A DNA stretch of 35,640 bases, taken from the NCBI GenBank assembly GCA_001314805.1, contig LJSY01000037.1, positions 1-35,640 on the forward strand, in the 5' to 3' direction. This document shows, piece by piece, positions 25,307 to 33,260 of this stretch; position 1 is the stretch's first letter; every line of letters starts with the position of its first letter. Below the pieces are notes generated by a model. The model saw only the letters and a program-made list of their open reading frames with translations, made no database searches and had not been told where the DNA came from. The DNA is from Rhodobacteraceae bacterium HLUCCO18. Lineage in GTDB: Bacteria; Pseudomonadota; Alphaproteobacteria; Rhodobacterales; Rhodobacteraceae. The position numbers were made by a program, and so were the translations under genes.

Positions 25307-26596
25307 CTAGTCGCGGGGTGGCGCGTAGTCCGCCGGGTCGAGCGTTTCGGGGCGTCCATCGAGCGACAGGGTCGCAACACGTGGCGGGGTGCGCGACAGG
25401 ACGCGACCCTCGCGGATCACGGCAAGGCGCGTGGCGCGCAGGCGGATCGCCTCGATCGGATCGCTTGCCTGCAGGACGACCATCGTCGCGGGCCCGCCCA
25501 CACGCAGGCTCGGGTCGGGCAGCCCCATGGCCGCGGCCCCGCCCAGCGTGACGCTGTCGAAGGCCCAGGCCATGGCCTCGCGCGAGGTCATGGGCACGGC
25601 ATGGATGCCCATATGGGCCACCTCCAGCATGTCGCCCGAGCCCAGCGAATACCACGGGTCCATGGTGCAATCCTGCCCGAAGGCCACGTTGACGCCGGCC
25701 GCCCGCAGTTCCGGCACGCGGGTCAGGCCCCGGCGTTTCGGATAGGTGTCGGACCGCCCCTGCAGCGTGATGTTGATCAGCGGATTGGGCACCACATGCA
25801 TGCCGGATTCGGCGATCAGCGGGATCAGCTTCGACGCGTAGTAATTGTCGTAAGAGTGCATGGCGGTCACATGACTCGCCACAACGCCGCCCCCGAGACC
25901 CAGCCGCGTGGTCTCGGCCGCCAACGTCTCGACATGCCGCGACATGGGATCGTCGCTTTCGTCGCAATGGAGATCCACCGGCAGCCCCCGGTCGGCGGCG
26001 ATCTCGCAGAGCCGTTTCACCGAGGCCGCGCCCTCCTCCATCGTGCGCTCGAAATGCGGGATGCCGCCCACCACGTCCACGCCCATGTCGAGCGCGCGGA
26101 TCAGGTTTTCCTCCGCGCCCTCGGCGCGATAGAGTCCGTCCTGCGGGAAGGCCACGAGCTGCAGGTCGATGTAAGGCGCGACGCGTTTCTTGACCTCCAG
26201 AAGCGCCTCGACCCCGACAAGCGGCGCCGTCGACACGTCCACATGGCTGCGGATCGCCAGAAGCCCCTGCGCCACGGCCAGATCGCAATAGCGCAGCGCG
26301 CGCTCGGTCACGGCCTCCGGCGTCAGGAGCGGCTTGAGCTCCCCCCAGAGCGCGATCCCCTCCAGCAGCGTGCCCGATACGTTCATCCGCGGCTGGCCGA
26401 GGCTGAGCGTGGCGTCCATGTGGAAATGCGGATCGACGAAGGGCGGCGACACCAGGCGCCCCGTGGCGTCGATGATCTCGGCCGCCTCCGCCTCGATCAC
26501 GGGGGCAATGTCGACGATGCGCCCGTCCCTGACGGCGATATCCACCGGGCCCCGCCCATCGGGCAGGAACGCCGCGCGCAGCAGCAGGTCGAGCAT
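25307..26596 (-). CDS. Cytosine-deaminase-like amidohydrolase (CodA family)
   Basis: A 429-residue amidohydrolase. The CodA pattern is complete: His57 and His59 in PPFVDPHFHMD, His210 and Glu213 in LHCDESDD, His242 in ASHVTAMHS, and Asp309 in GQDCTMDPWYSLG; E. coli CodA has the equivalents His61/63, His214, Glu217, His246 and Asp313. CodA has GHDDVFDPWY where this has GQDCTMDPWY, so the pocket next to the catalytic Asp differs and the true substrate may be another N-heterocycle. First gene of the operon, with the BMP importer and amidase behind it. Start ATG at 26596 follows GGGGGATG; stop TAG lies in a CTAG. Confidence 0.87.
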   Translation of the reverse strand: MLDLLLRAAFLPDGRGPVDIAVRDGRIVDIAPVIEAEAAEIIDATGRLVSPPFVDPHFHMDATLSLGQPRMNVSGTLLEGIALWGELKPLLTPEAVTERALRYCDLAVAQGLLAIRSHVDVSTAPLVGVEALLEVKKRVAPYIDLQLVAFPQDGLYRAEGAEENLIRALDMGVDVVGGIPHFERTMEEGAASVKRLCEIAADRGLPVDLHCDESDDPMSRHVETLAAETTRLGLGGGVVASHVTAMHSYDNYYASKLIPLIAESGMHVVPNPLINITLQGRSDTYPKRRGLTRVPELRAAGVNVAFGQDCTMDPWYSLGSGDMLEVAHMGIHAVPMTSREAMAWAFDSVTLGGAAAMGLPDPSLRVGGPATMVVLQASDPIEAIRLRATRLAVIREGRVLSRTPPRVATLSLDGRPETLDPADYAPPRD

Positions 26597-26614
26597 TCAT
26601 CATCCCCCGTCGTC

Positions 26615-26632
26615 TTTGACCAAATGGTTAAA
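26615..26632. promoter_or_regulatory. Imperfect 18-bp palindrome upstream of the codA-like operon
   Basis: TTTGACCAAATGGTTAAA, symmetric at seven of nine positions around ACCA-AA-TGGT, 19 bp upstream of the start. The half GACCAAAT occurs again at 26661-26668. A GntR- or LacI-type operator is plausible. The divergent gap 26597-26787 has no other gene. Confidence 0.4.
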
Positions 26633-26708
26633 GAAGTTCCGCGCGCGCGCAACGCTTCTCGACCAAATTCGCCATACGATGCGGCAACTGCCATTTTTTT
26701 GGGCAGAC

Positions 26709-26738
26709 TTGTCGGTCAATCGGCAGATATGGTGGTAT
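26709..26738 (+). promoter_or_regulatory. Possible promoter of the acyltransferase gene
   Basis: TTGTCG (26709-26714), 18 bp spacer, TGGTAT (26733-26738). Moderate match, 50 bp upstream of the proposed ATG. Confidence 0.3.
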
Positions 26739-26787
26739 CGGCAAAACGGCGGGCCGCGCGCGCGGCCGGATTTCGGCTTTGCCACCG

Positions 26788-27717
26788 ATGCGGCCTGTGC
26801 CAATGACCCGGACCATGACATCGACCAGAGCCCCATTTCCATGGCGCGCCCTAATGCGCCCGCAGAACTGGCCGCTGGCCCTTGTGCTTCTGCTCGGGCG
26901 CGGGGTTGCTCTCTTCCCGCTCGGCGCGATGCCCTACCTTGCCCGCCCGCTTGCCGGGGCGCTCTGGCTCTGGCCGAGACTGCGCAGGACGACGCGCAGC
27001 AACATCGACCGCTGCCTGCCGGATGTTGCGGACACAGAGCGCGCGCGGCTGGCCCGCGCCTCGACGCGGCATCTGGCGACATCGCTTCTGGTGGCGCTGA
27101 AGACGTGGTTCTCCTACCGCAAGGGCGCGCCTGCGTTTCGGGCGAGGTTCGACGGGATGGAGCATTTCGAGGCCGCCCGTGACACCGGGCGAGGCATCAT
27201 CCTGCTGAATTGCCACTACAATTCGACCGAACTCAACGGCGCCTTCACCGACCAGCTGCCACGCGGCGACCGGCGCTTCACCGGGCTTTACCGCGCGCCC
27301 AGCCACGCGGCCGCTGACGAGGTGCTGCAATGGGCGCGCACCGCCTTCACCGACCGTGTCCTGCCCGCCAAGGACATTCGCAGCATCGCGCGCGGTCTGA
27401 AGGCAGGCGACGTCACCTGGTTCGCGACCGACCTCGAATTCGGCGGGCGCGGCTTCGTCTGGGCGGAGTTCTTCGGCATCCCGGCGGCCACCAGCAACTC
27501 GCTGGCGCGAATAGCGGGGATGTCGAACGCCATCGTCCTGCCGGTGCGCCTGCGCCAAAACAGGCTCGAGATCTTCCCGCCGCTCGACGGCTTTCCCAGC
27601 GGCGACGCCGAGGCCGACGCCGCCACCATGAACCGCGCCATCGAGGGACTGATCGTGGACGATCCCGCGCCCTACTGGTGGGCGTTCGACCGGTTCAGGA
27701 AACGGCCGCCCGCCTGA
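26788..27717 (+). CDS. LpxL/HtrB-like lysophospholipid or lipid A acyltransferase
   Basis: A protein of about 309 residues, membrane-bound through an N-terminal hydrophobic stretch (WPLALVLLLGRGVALFPLG). The acyltransferase motif HYNSTE gives His143 and Glu148, the HX4E form used by LpxL. RRTTRSNIDRCLPD and WFATDLEFGGRGFVWAEFFG are also LpxL-like. It would add a secondary acyl chain to lipid A or make a related lipid. The start is uncertain: ATGs at 26788, 26803, 26815 and 26854 are in frame and none has a clear ribosome binding site. Its stop lies 3 bp from that of the convergent kinase gene. Confidence 0.82.
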   Translation: MRPVPMTRTMTSTRAPFPWRALMRPQNWPLALVLLLGRGVALFPLGAMPYLARPLAGALWLWPRLRRTTRSNIDRCLPDVADTERARLARASTRHLATSLLVALKTWFSYRKGAPAFRARFDGMEHFEAARDTGRGIILLNCHYNSTELNGAFTDQLPRGDRRFTGLYRAPSHAAADEVLQWARTAFTDRVLPAKDIRSIARGLKAGDVTWFATDLEFGGRGFVWAEFFGIPAATSNSLARIAGMSNAIVLPVRLRQNRLEIFPPLDGFPSGDAEADAATMNRAIEGLIVDDPAPYWWAFDRFRKRPPA

Positions 27718-27726
27718 GCGTCAGGC
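27712..27726. other. Stop-codon palindrome at a convergent gene pair
   Basis: GCCTGA-GCG-TCAGGC is a perfect dyad holding the TGA stops of both convergent genes in symmetric positions. There is no T-run and the arms are short; a weak bidirectional end signal at most. Confidence 0.35.
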
Positions 27727-29037
27727 CCAGCGCGCGAGCAGACGGGGAAAATCCACCGTCGCACCCAGTCGCGCGGCCAGCAGGTAGAGACCGCCGATCT
27801 TGCGCTGAAGGAACAGGGTTTCGGCCGGCGGGATGTGCCACAACTCCCGCTCGCTGCCGATCTCCATGCCCCGGCGACGCATCCGGTCGGGCAGGTCGTC
27901 CGTGGCGAAATCGAGCGGGCCATCAAGCGCGGCAAAGCCCATCTCCGCCATGTCGAGGATCGCCGCGCGGTGCCGCTCGGCCAGGCCCGGACGGACGAAG
28001 CCCAGCCCCTCCAGCGCCGACAAGACACCGTCGCGGTCGCGTGCGAGGCCCGCGCGCATCAGGTCCAGATGCCCCTGCGCCAGCCCGTCGCCGATCTCGC
28101 GCGTCGCCCCGAAATCGAGCAGCACGATCTGCCCCGTCTCGGGCCGCCAGCGGTAATTGGCGAAATTCGGGTCGGTCTGCATCAGGCCGAAATCGAACAA
28201 CTCCCGCAGGCAGAGCTCGATCAGGGCCGACACGGCGCGGTCGCGGATGTCGGCGGGCGCGTCGGCCAGCGTCTCGATGGGGGCGGAGGGCTCGTAGCTC
28301 ATCGCGAGAGCACCGCCTGGCGAAAGGTCTGGCCGATAGCGCGGCACGACGAAGCGGTCGTCGCCGTCGAGAAGCGCTGCGAAACGGGCCATGCAGGCGC
28401 CTTCGCGGGCGTAATCCGCCTCTTCGTGGAGTTGCAGGCGCGCCTCGGCCATGAGCGGGCCGAGGTCGAGCTCCGCCGGGACCATCCCGCTCCAGCGGAT
28501 CAGCGCGGCGGCGTTGTCGAGATCGCTGTCGATGGCCTCGCGCACGCCGGGATACTGGATCTTGATGGCCAGCGCCGTGCCGTCCGCGGCGGTGGCGCGA
28601 TGCACCTGCCCAATCGAGGCCGCCGCCAGGGGCTGCGTGTCGAAGCCCTTGAAGAGACGTCGGAAACCGGCTCCGTAATTGGCCTCCAGCACGGTCTTGA
28701 GCTGCTTGGGCGGCATCGTATGCGCTTCGGCACGCAGCCGCGCGAGGATGTTCGACAACTCGGGCGGCAGCAGGTCGCCGGTTTCCATCGACATCAGCTG
28801 GCCCAGTTTCATCGCAGCACCACGCATCTGCGACAGCCGGTCGGTGATGCGCTCCACGCTTCCGGGGCTGAGGATCAGCTGGTCGAGGCGCGGACGCTCT
28901 CCGCGCGCAAGCGCGCGGCCCGCACCCAGCGCGAGGTCGCCCGCAAGGCCGGTGGCGAGCCCGCCCATGTGGCCAAGGCGCGCCAGTCGGGTCGCGGGCA
29001 CGCTGCGCACGCGGGGGGAAAAGGGGATGTCGGTCAT
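27721..29037 (-). CDS. ABC1/UbiB (ADCK) family protein kinase-like ATPase
   Basis: A 438-residue member of the atypical kinase family that supports ubiquinone synthesis and lipid handling (UbiB, Coq8, AarF). The KxGQ motif is at 77-80 (AAMKLGQLMSME), the alanine-rich loop is PLAAASIGQVH, the ATP-lysine is in LAIKIQYPGV, and the catalytic and metal segments are TDPNFANYRW and LLDFGATRE. All family hallmarks are present. The C-terminus lacks the two hydrophobic helices of E. coli UbiB, so it is more like Coq8/ADCK1-type soluble relatives. ATG at 29037 is the natural start; ATG at 29052 is possible and neither has a good ribosome site. Confidence 0.87.
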   Translation of the reverse strand: MTDIPFSPRVRSVPATRLARLGHMGGLATGLAGDLALGAGRALARGERPRLDQLILSPGSVERITDRLSQMRGAAMKLGQLMSMETGDLLPPELSNILARLRAEAHTMPPKQLKTVLEANYGAGFRRLFKGFDTQPLAAASIGQVHRATAADGTALAIKIQYPGVREAIDSDLDNAAALIRWSGMVPAELDLGPLMAEARLQLHEEADYAREGACMARFAALLDGDDRFVVPRYRPDLSPGGALAMSYEPSAPIETLADAPADIRDRAVSALIELCLRELFDFGLMQTDPNFANYRWRPETGQIVLLDFGATREIGDGLAQGHLDLMRAGLARDRDGVLSALEGLGFVRPGLAERHRAAILDMAEMGFAALDGPLDFATDDLPDRMRRRGMEIGSERELWHIPPAETLFLQRKIGGLYLLAARLGATVDFPRLLARWA

Positions 29038-29111
29038 GACGGGCCGTTTCATGCGAAGGGAGGCGGGACTGCACCATGGAGGGTAGACCGTCGGCGGCCC
29101 GCGACCAGCGA

Positions 29112-30161
29112 TCAGCCCCGGCGGGGGTCGTCCGCACGCTTTTCCCGGTTCAGGCATTCGGCCTGCCGCCCGTGGATCGCGAAGGTCGCGCGCCCGGCCT
29201 TCTTGGCGCGATAGAGCGCGGCGTCGGCATCGGCCATCATGAGGTCGGCGCCTGGCCGAGAGCCATAGGCTGTCGTGGCCACCGCACCGATGGAGGCCGA
29301 CACGCGGCAAACGCGCCCCTCGAAGGGAATGGGTCGTTCGATCCTTCGGATGAGCCTTTCGGCCAGCATGGAAATCCCCTCGGGCGTGGTGGTGTCGCGC
29401 AGGACGGCCAGAAACTCGTCGCCGCCGATCCGCGCGGCCATGTCCATTCCGCGAAGATCACCGCGCAGGATACCGGCGATCTCGATGAGAACGTGGTCGC
29501 CTGCGGCATGCCCCCTCGTGTCGTTGACCTGCTTGAAGAAATCGAGATCGAGATGGAGCAGCGCGAACTCCGCCCCGGGGTCCTCCAGCAGGCGGCGAAG
29601 CTCGATATCCATCGCACGGCGGTTGGCCAGCGCCGTCAACGGGTCGGTCAGGGCCTGGTGCTCGGCCGCTTCGCGCGCGGCGGACAGCCGGTCGGTCAGC
29701 TGGCGGGACAGGCGGGCGATGACGGCGTTGGCCTCCTGCAGGTACAGGAGTTCGACGGTCTGGTCGCAGGGGGAGAAATCCGATCCGTTCAGGTCGAACC
29801 GGGTCACGCCCCTCTCGAAGCTCAGCCCCAGCGACACGTCGATCAGCGCGCCGCCATCGGGCATCCGGACCAGCACACCGCGCAGCGGCAGGTCGTCCGC
29901 GCCGCGCAAGGCAAGGGTCAGCCGCTCACCATCGGCCGCGAGCAGCCGGTCGAAGTCATCCAGTCCGCAGGGGCGGCGCAGATCGAGCACATGGTCGGCC
30001 GGCTGACCGGCCAGCGGCCCGCGACCCGCCATCTTTTCAAGCGTGGGACCGGCGTGGCGGATCGTCCTGTCGGGCGCAAGCAGCAGATGCATCGGCAAAA
30101 GCCGGTCGAGCGCCGCCGCGGCGATGAGACCTGCGGGGCCATCGAGCACGGGCGCGGTCAT
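29112..30161 (-). CDS. H-NOX-associated diguanylate cyclase (HNOBA-like sensor domain + GGDEF)
   Basis: A 349-residue cytosolic protein. Residues 20-150 resemble the H-NOX-associated (HNOBA) domain: LPMHLLLAPDRTIRHAGPTL, then LPLRGVLVRMPDGGALIDVS and a DFSPCDQTVELLYLQEAN end. A short coiled coil follows (about 155-190), then the GGDEF domain with DPLTALANRR, the metal segment LDLDFFKQVND and an intact GGDEF at 246-250. The inhibitory I-site RGMD lies at 237-240, five residues before it, so activity is probably limited by product. Start overlaps the H-NOX stop (ATGA). In Dinoroseobacter shibae an H-NOX controls a partner cyclase encoded next to it; the same coupling is expected here. Confidence 0.9.
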   Translation of the reverse strand: MTAPVLDGPAGLIAAAALDRLLPMHLLLAPDRTIRHAGPTLEKMAGRGPLAGQPADHVLDLRRPCGLDDFDRLLAADGERLTLALRGADDLPLRGVLVRMPDGGALIDVSLGLSFERGVTRFDLNGSDFSPCDQTVELLYLQEANAVIARLSRQLTDRLSAAREAAEHQALTDPLTALANRRAMDIELRRLLEDPGAEFALLHLDLDFFKQVNDTRGHAAGDHVLIEIAGILRGDLRGMDMAARIGGDEFLAVLRDTTTPEGISMLAERLIRRIERPIPFEGRVCRVSASIGAVATTAYGSRPGADLMMADADAALYRAKKAGRATFAIHGRQAECLNREKRADDPRRG

Positions 30162-30745
30162 TCCGCCACCTGCCCGAGCGAAAACGCCTTCCCTTCGTTG
30201 AATTCGATATCGAAGATGCGAACGCGCAGCCGTTCCGTTCCGCCCTCGATCCCCGCGAGCTCCAGAAAGACGAGCGCGCCATAATCATCGGCCATGGCGC
30301 GCAGCGCACCGATCAGCAGCGGCGCGATGCCCGGCACGGGCCAGCGCGCCGCGATGGTGAAGAGGCCGCAGCCCTCTGCTTGAAGCATGATCTCCGGCAT
30401 TTCGAGCTCGGGCATCGCCAGCCGCGCGCGATCGGGCAACTCCTCCAGCGAGACGAGGAATTCCAGGAAGGTTCCACCCCCGAAGCGGAGCAACCGGCGC
30501 AGGGGTTCGAGCTGCGGATCGGTGACGAGATAGGTGCCGATATCCTCCAGAAGCGCGTTCGGGTGTTTTCCAAGCACATCCACGGCGGCGCCGAAGACGG
30601 TGAGCGTCACCGCGTGATCGTAGCGATGCATCGCCTCGAACCCATCCTCCGGTAGGCGCGCGACACTGCGCACCTCCGCCCAGACGTCTTGCCCGTAATT
30701 GGCGACGATGAAGCCCTGCAGGGCGCGGTTGACCATGCCGTGCAT
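30158..30745 (-). CDS. H-NOX (heme NO-binding) family protein lacking the heme-ligating histidine
   Basis: A 195-residue protein with the H-NOX fold: the start MHGMVNRALQGFIVANYG, then LRRLLRFGGGTFLEFL, a PELEMPEI loop and the C-terminal GIAPLLIGALRAMADDYG. Where the family has the proximal His of LxxLH (His102 in Thermoanaerobacter), this one has Pro104 (SLEELPDRAR; codon CCC, clearly read). There is no histidine at all after residue 61. The YxSxR motif that grips the heme propionates reads TIAAR, so only the Arg is left. The fold seems otherwise complete, so it is a diverged member, not a broken gene. GGAGG lies 6 bp before the ATG. Coupled to the cyclase gene. Confidence 0.88.
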   Translation of the reverse strand: MHGMVNRALQGFIVANYGQDVWAEVRSVARLPEDGFEAMHRYDHAVTLTVFGAAVDVLGKHPNALLEDIGTYLVTDPQLEPLRRLLRFGGGTFLEFLVSLEELPDRARLAMPELEMPEIMLQAEGCGLFTIAARWPVPGIAPLLIGALRAMADDYGALVFLELAGIEGGTERLRVRIFDIEFNEGKAFSLGQVAE

Positions 30746-30844
30746 CGGGCCTCCGTCCGAAAAGAGGCGCGGCACGCACCCCGGCCAGAGCCGGCACACT
30801 AGGCGAGACCCGTAAACAAAGGCTTTCCGGCCGCGCGAGCAGCC

Positions 30845-32416
30845 TCAGAAGTCGGTCGGCGCGCCGCCTTCGGCCTTGCGCCTGTCCACGAAGGCGGCGA
30901 GTTCCTCGCGGATCGCCTCGTCCATCGGGGGCGGCTCGAACTCGGCAAGGATGCGCTTGTAGAGGCGGTTTGCGCGCTCGACCGTCCAGACGCCGCCCTC
31001 GGCGCTCCATGCCTCGTAATTGCGCCAGTCCGACAGGAACGGCTGGTAGAACGCGGTCTGGTAGCGCTCCTGCGTGTGGGCGCAGCCGAAGAAATGCCCG
31101 CCCGCGCCGACCTCCGCTATGGCGTCGATGCCGAGGTCATCGTCCGTGGTCGCGGTCAGCTGCGGCTCGAAATAGCGCTGGATCTGCTGGATCAGTTCGC
31201 AATCCATGACGAATTTCTCCGGGCTGGCGATCAGGCCGCCCTCCAACCACCCGGCGGCGTGATAGACGATGTTCGTACCGGACTGCACGGCGGACCAGAG
31301 CGAATTGGCCGTCTCCCACATCGCCTGCCCGTCGGGCACGTTGGAGGCGCAGACGCCCGAGGCGCGCATCGGCAGGCCATAGAACCGCGCCATCTGGCCG
31401 GTCATCTGGGTGGCGCGCATGTATTCGGGCGTCCCGAAGGCGGGCGCGCCGGATTTCATGTCGACATTCGAGGTGAAGGTGCCGATCGCCACCGGGCATC
31501 CCGGTGCGATCCACTGCAGCAGCGCGATGGCGGACAGCCCCTCGGCGAGACTGAGGGCCACGGCACCGGCCAGCGTCACCGGCGCCATGGCGCCGGCCAG
31601 GGTGAAGGGCGTGACGACCACGGGCTGGCCCCGACGCGCAAGCCGCATGGCCCCGTCCAGCATCGGCCAGTCATGTTTCAGCGGGCTGACCGAGTTGATG
31701 TTGGTGTACATCCGCGGGCTCGCGTCGAACTCCTCGTGCGAAAGCCCGCCCGCGATGCGCACCATCTCCATCACGTCCTCGACCCGCTCGGTCCCGAGGC
31801 TGTAGGCGTGGGCCACCTTGTCGGTGAGCGTCAGCTTCTCGAAAAGACAGTCGAGATGCCGCACCGAGGGGTGGATGTCGATGGGCTCCACCGGGTAGCC
31901 GCCGGCGAAATGCATGCAGTTGAAATACTGCGTGAGCTTGATGAACTCGCGATATGTCTCGAAATCGCCGGGCCGCTTGCCGCGGTCGAGATCCCACGCG
32001 TTAGGCGGCGAGGAGACATTGCCGAAAAGCATGTGCCGCCCGCCCACCGGGATCGCCCGGTCGGGGTTGCGCGGGGTCAGGGTGAACTGCGCGGGCGCAC
32101 GGGCGACCATCTCCTCGACGAAGGCCGGGTCGAAGCGGACGGTCAGACCCTCCACGGTGCAGCCGGCGGCCTTCAGATGGGCCACGGCATCCTCGTTCAG
32201 GAACTCGATCCCGATCTCCGAGAGGATGCGCATGGCACCCCGGTGGATGGCGGCGATGCCCTCTTCGTCGAGCGGCTCGGTCGGCCGGTCGGGATTGACC
32301 GGGATCCGCCAAGGCGTCTGCGAGATCGCGGCGCCACCGGCCCGGTCGGCATGGCCGCGACGGCCCCCGGCCCGGCGGCCCGCCGCCTTCCGGCCTATCG
32401 GCGCTTCGTCGTTCAT
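30845..32416 (-). CDS. Trimethylamine methyltransferase family protein (MttB-like, non-pyrrolysine)
   Basis: A 523-residue cytosolic protein of the MttB superfamily. After a basic, low-complexity N-terminus (residues 8-28) come LSEIGIEFLNEDAVAHLKAAG, ARAPAQFTLTPRNP, GNVSSPPNAWDLDRG, GTFTSNVDMKSGAPAFGTPE and GHFFGCAHTQERY, all characteristic. The frame is open throughout, with no in-frame amber codon, so no pyrrolysine is used. Relatives (MtgB, MtcB, MtpB) demethylate betaines such as glycine betaine, carnitine or proline betaine onto a corrinoid protein; no corrinoid protein or reductive activase is nearby. ATG at 32416 has GGGGAGA upstream. Confidence 0.9.
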   Translation of the reverse strand: MNDEAPIGRKAAGRRAGGRRGHADRAGGAAISQTPWRIPVNPDRPTEPLDEEGIAAIHRGAMRILSEIGIEFLNEDAVAHLKAAGCTVEGLTVRFDPAFVEEMVARAPAQFTLTPRNPDRAIPVGGRHMLFGNVSSPPNAWDLDRGKRPGDFETYREFIKLTQYFNCMHFAGGYPVEPIDIHPSVRHLDCLFEKLTLTDKVAHAYSLGTERVEDVMEMVRIAGGLSHEEFDASPRMYTNINSVSPLKHDWPMLDGAMRLARRGQPVVVTPFTLAGAMAPVTLAGAVALSLAEGLSAIALLQWIAPGCPVAIGTFTSNVDMKSGAPAFGTPEYMRATQMTGQMARFYGLPMRASGVCASNVPDGQAMWETANSLWSAVQSGTNIVYHAAGWLEGGLIASPEKFVMDCELIQQIQRYFEPQLTATTDDDLGIDAIAEVGAGGHFFGCAHTQERYQTAFYQPFLSDWRNYEAWSAEGGVWTVERANRLYKRILAEFEPPPMDEAIREELAAFVDRRKAEGGAPTDF

Positions 32417-32490
32417 GGTGATCTCCCCGCTGCGGTCTGGCGATGCGGCTCCAATAGATCACAGGCCCCGACCCGGCTTGTGGCCATTCC

Positions 32491-32507
32491 ACGACACAAG
32501 GTGTCGT
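32491..32507. promoter_or_regulatory. Perfect 17-bp dyad upstream of the MttB-like gene
   Basis: ACGACAC-AAG-GTGTCGT, 75 bp before the MttB start and 7 bp after the HAD stop. T's follow only on the plus strand, where no gene ends, so an operator for the downstream gene is more likely than a terminator. Confidence 0.45.
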
Positions 32508-32513
32508 TTTCCT

Positions 32514-33236
32514 TCACCCCGCGCGAGGCCGAGACGGCGCCGCGCCTGCGCCCTGCAGCCATAGGTGCAGTTGCCCGATATCCGCGAGAACCACGTCGGC
32601 ATGGGGCGCCAGATCTTCCCGAGTGGCCAATCCGGTCAGGACGCCCGCGGTCCGCATGCCGGCCGCGCGACCGGCCTCGAGATCGTGCAGACTGTCGCCC
32701 ACCATGAGCACCGCCTCCGGCGGCAGGCCGAGCGCCCGCGCGAAAGCAAGGCACATGCCGGGCGCGGGCTTGGCGCCGAAGCCAGCGTCGCATCCCGCGA
32801 CGAAGTCGAAGAACGTCGCGATGCCGGCCGCATCGAGATGCGCGCGCGCCTCGCCTCCGCTGGCATTGGTGGCGACACCCAGCGCATAGCCGCCGGCGCG
32901 CAGCCCCTCCAGCAGCGGATGGAGCGGCACGGCCGGCATCATGGCGACAGCACGCGCCGAAGTCTCGAGGCGCGTCGCGATCTCGCCAAGGGTCAGCGCA
33001 GGCAGATGCGGCACCAGAAGCGGCGCGACCTCGGCCAGGGTGCCCGCGATCACCGGGCTGTCGGGCGCGAAGCGGCACGCGGCCATGTCGAATCGCAAGG
33101 ACGCGGCAAGCGCCGCTGCGACGGGGGCGCTTCCCTCCGACAAAATCCCGATGACGCCCTGCATCCAACCGGCCCAGGACGCTTCGAAATCGAACAGCGT
33201 TCCGTCTTTGTCGAAGAGGATGGCCTCTATCGCCAT
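32514..33236 (-). CDS. HAD-superfamily phosphatase (phosphoglycolate-phosphatase-like)
   Basis: A 240-residue HAD hydrolase. Motif I FDKDGTLFD with nucleophile Asp9 and Asp11; motif II VATNASG; motif III Lys in FGAKPAPG; motif IV MVGDSLHDLEAG. A helical cap between residues 15 and 95 (type C1) fits phosphoglycolate phosphatases and beta-phosphoglucomutases. Substrate is likely a small phosphate ester. ATG at 33236 has AGGAGA 9 bp upstream; an in-frame TTG farther upstream is not needed. Divergent from the MarR gene, with a shared operator region. Confidence 0.87.
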   Translation of the reverse strand: MAIEAILFDKDGTLFDFEASWAGWMQGVIGILSEGSAPVAAALAASLRFDMAACRFAPDSPVIAGTLAEVAPLLVPHLPALTLGEIATRLETSARAVAMMPAVPLHPLLEGLRAGGYALGVATNASGGEARAHLDAAGIATFFDFVAGCDAGFGAKPAPGMCLAFARALGLPPEAVLMVGDSLHDLEAGRAAGMRTAGVLTGLATREDLAPHADVVLADIGQLHLWLQGAGAAPSRPRAG

Positions 33237-33260
33237 GATTCGTATCTCCTGCAATGAAGT

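Noticed and set aside
30158-30745. H-NOX as a pseudogene
   Set aside because: The frame is intact, of normal length, with a good ribosome site and coupling to the cyclase; only ligand residues are changed.
30848-32416. Pyrrolysine-encoding amber codon in the MttB-like gene
   Set aside because: The frame is continuous with no in-frame TAG.
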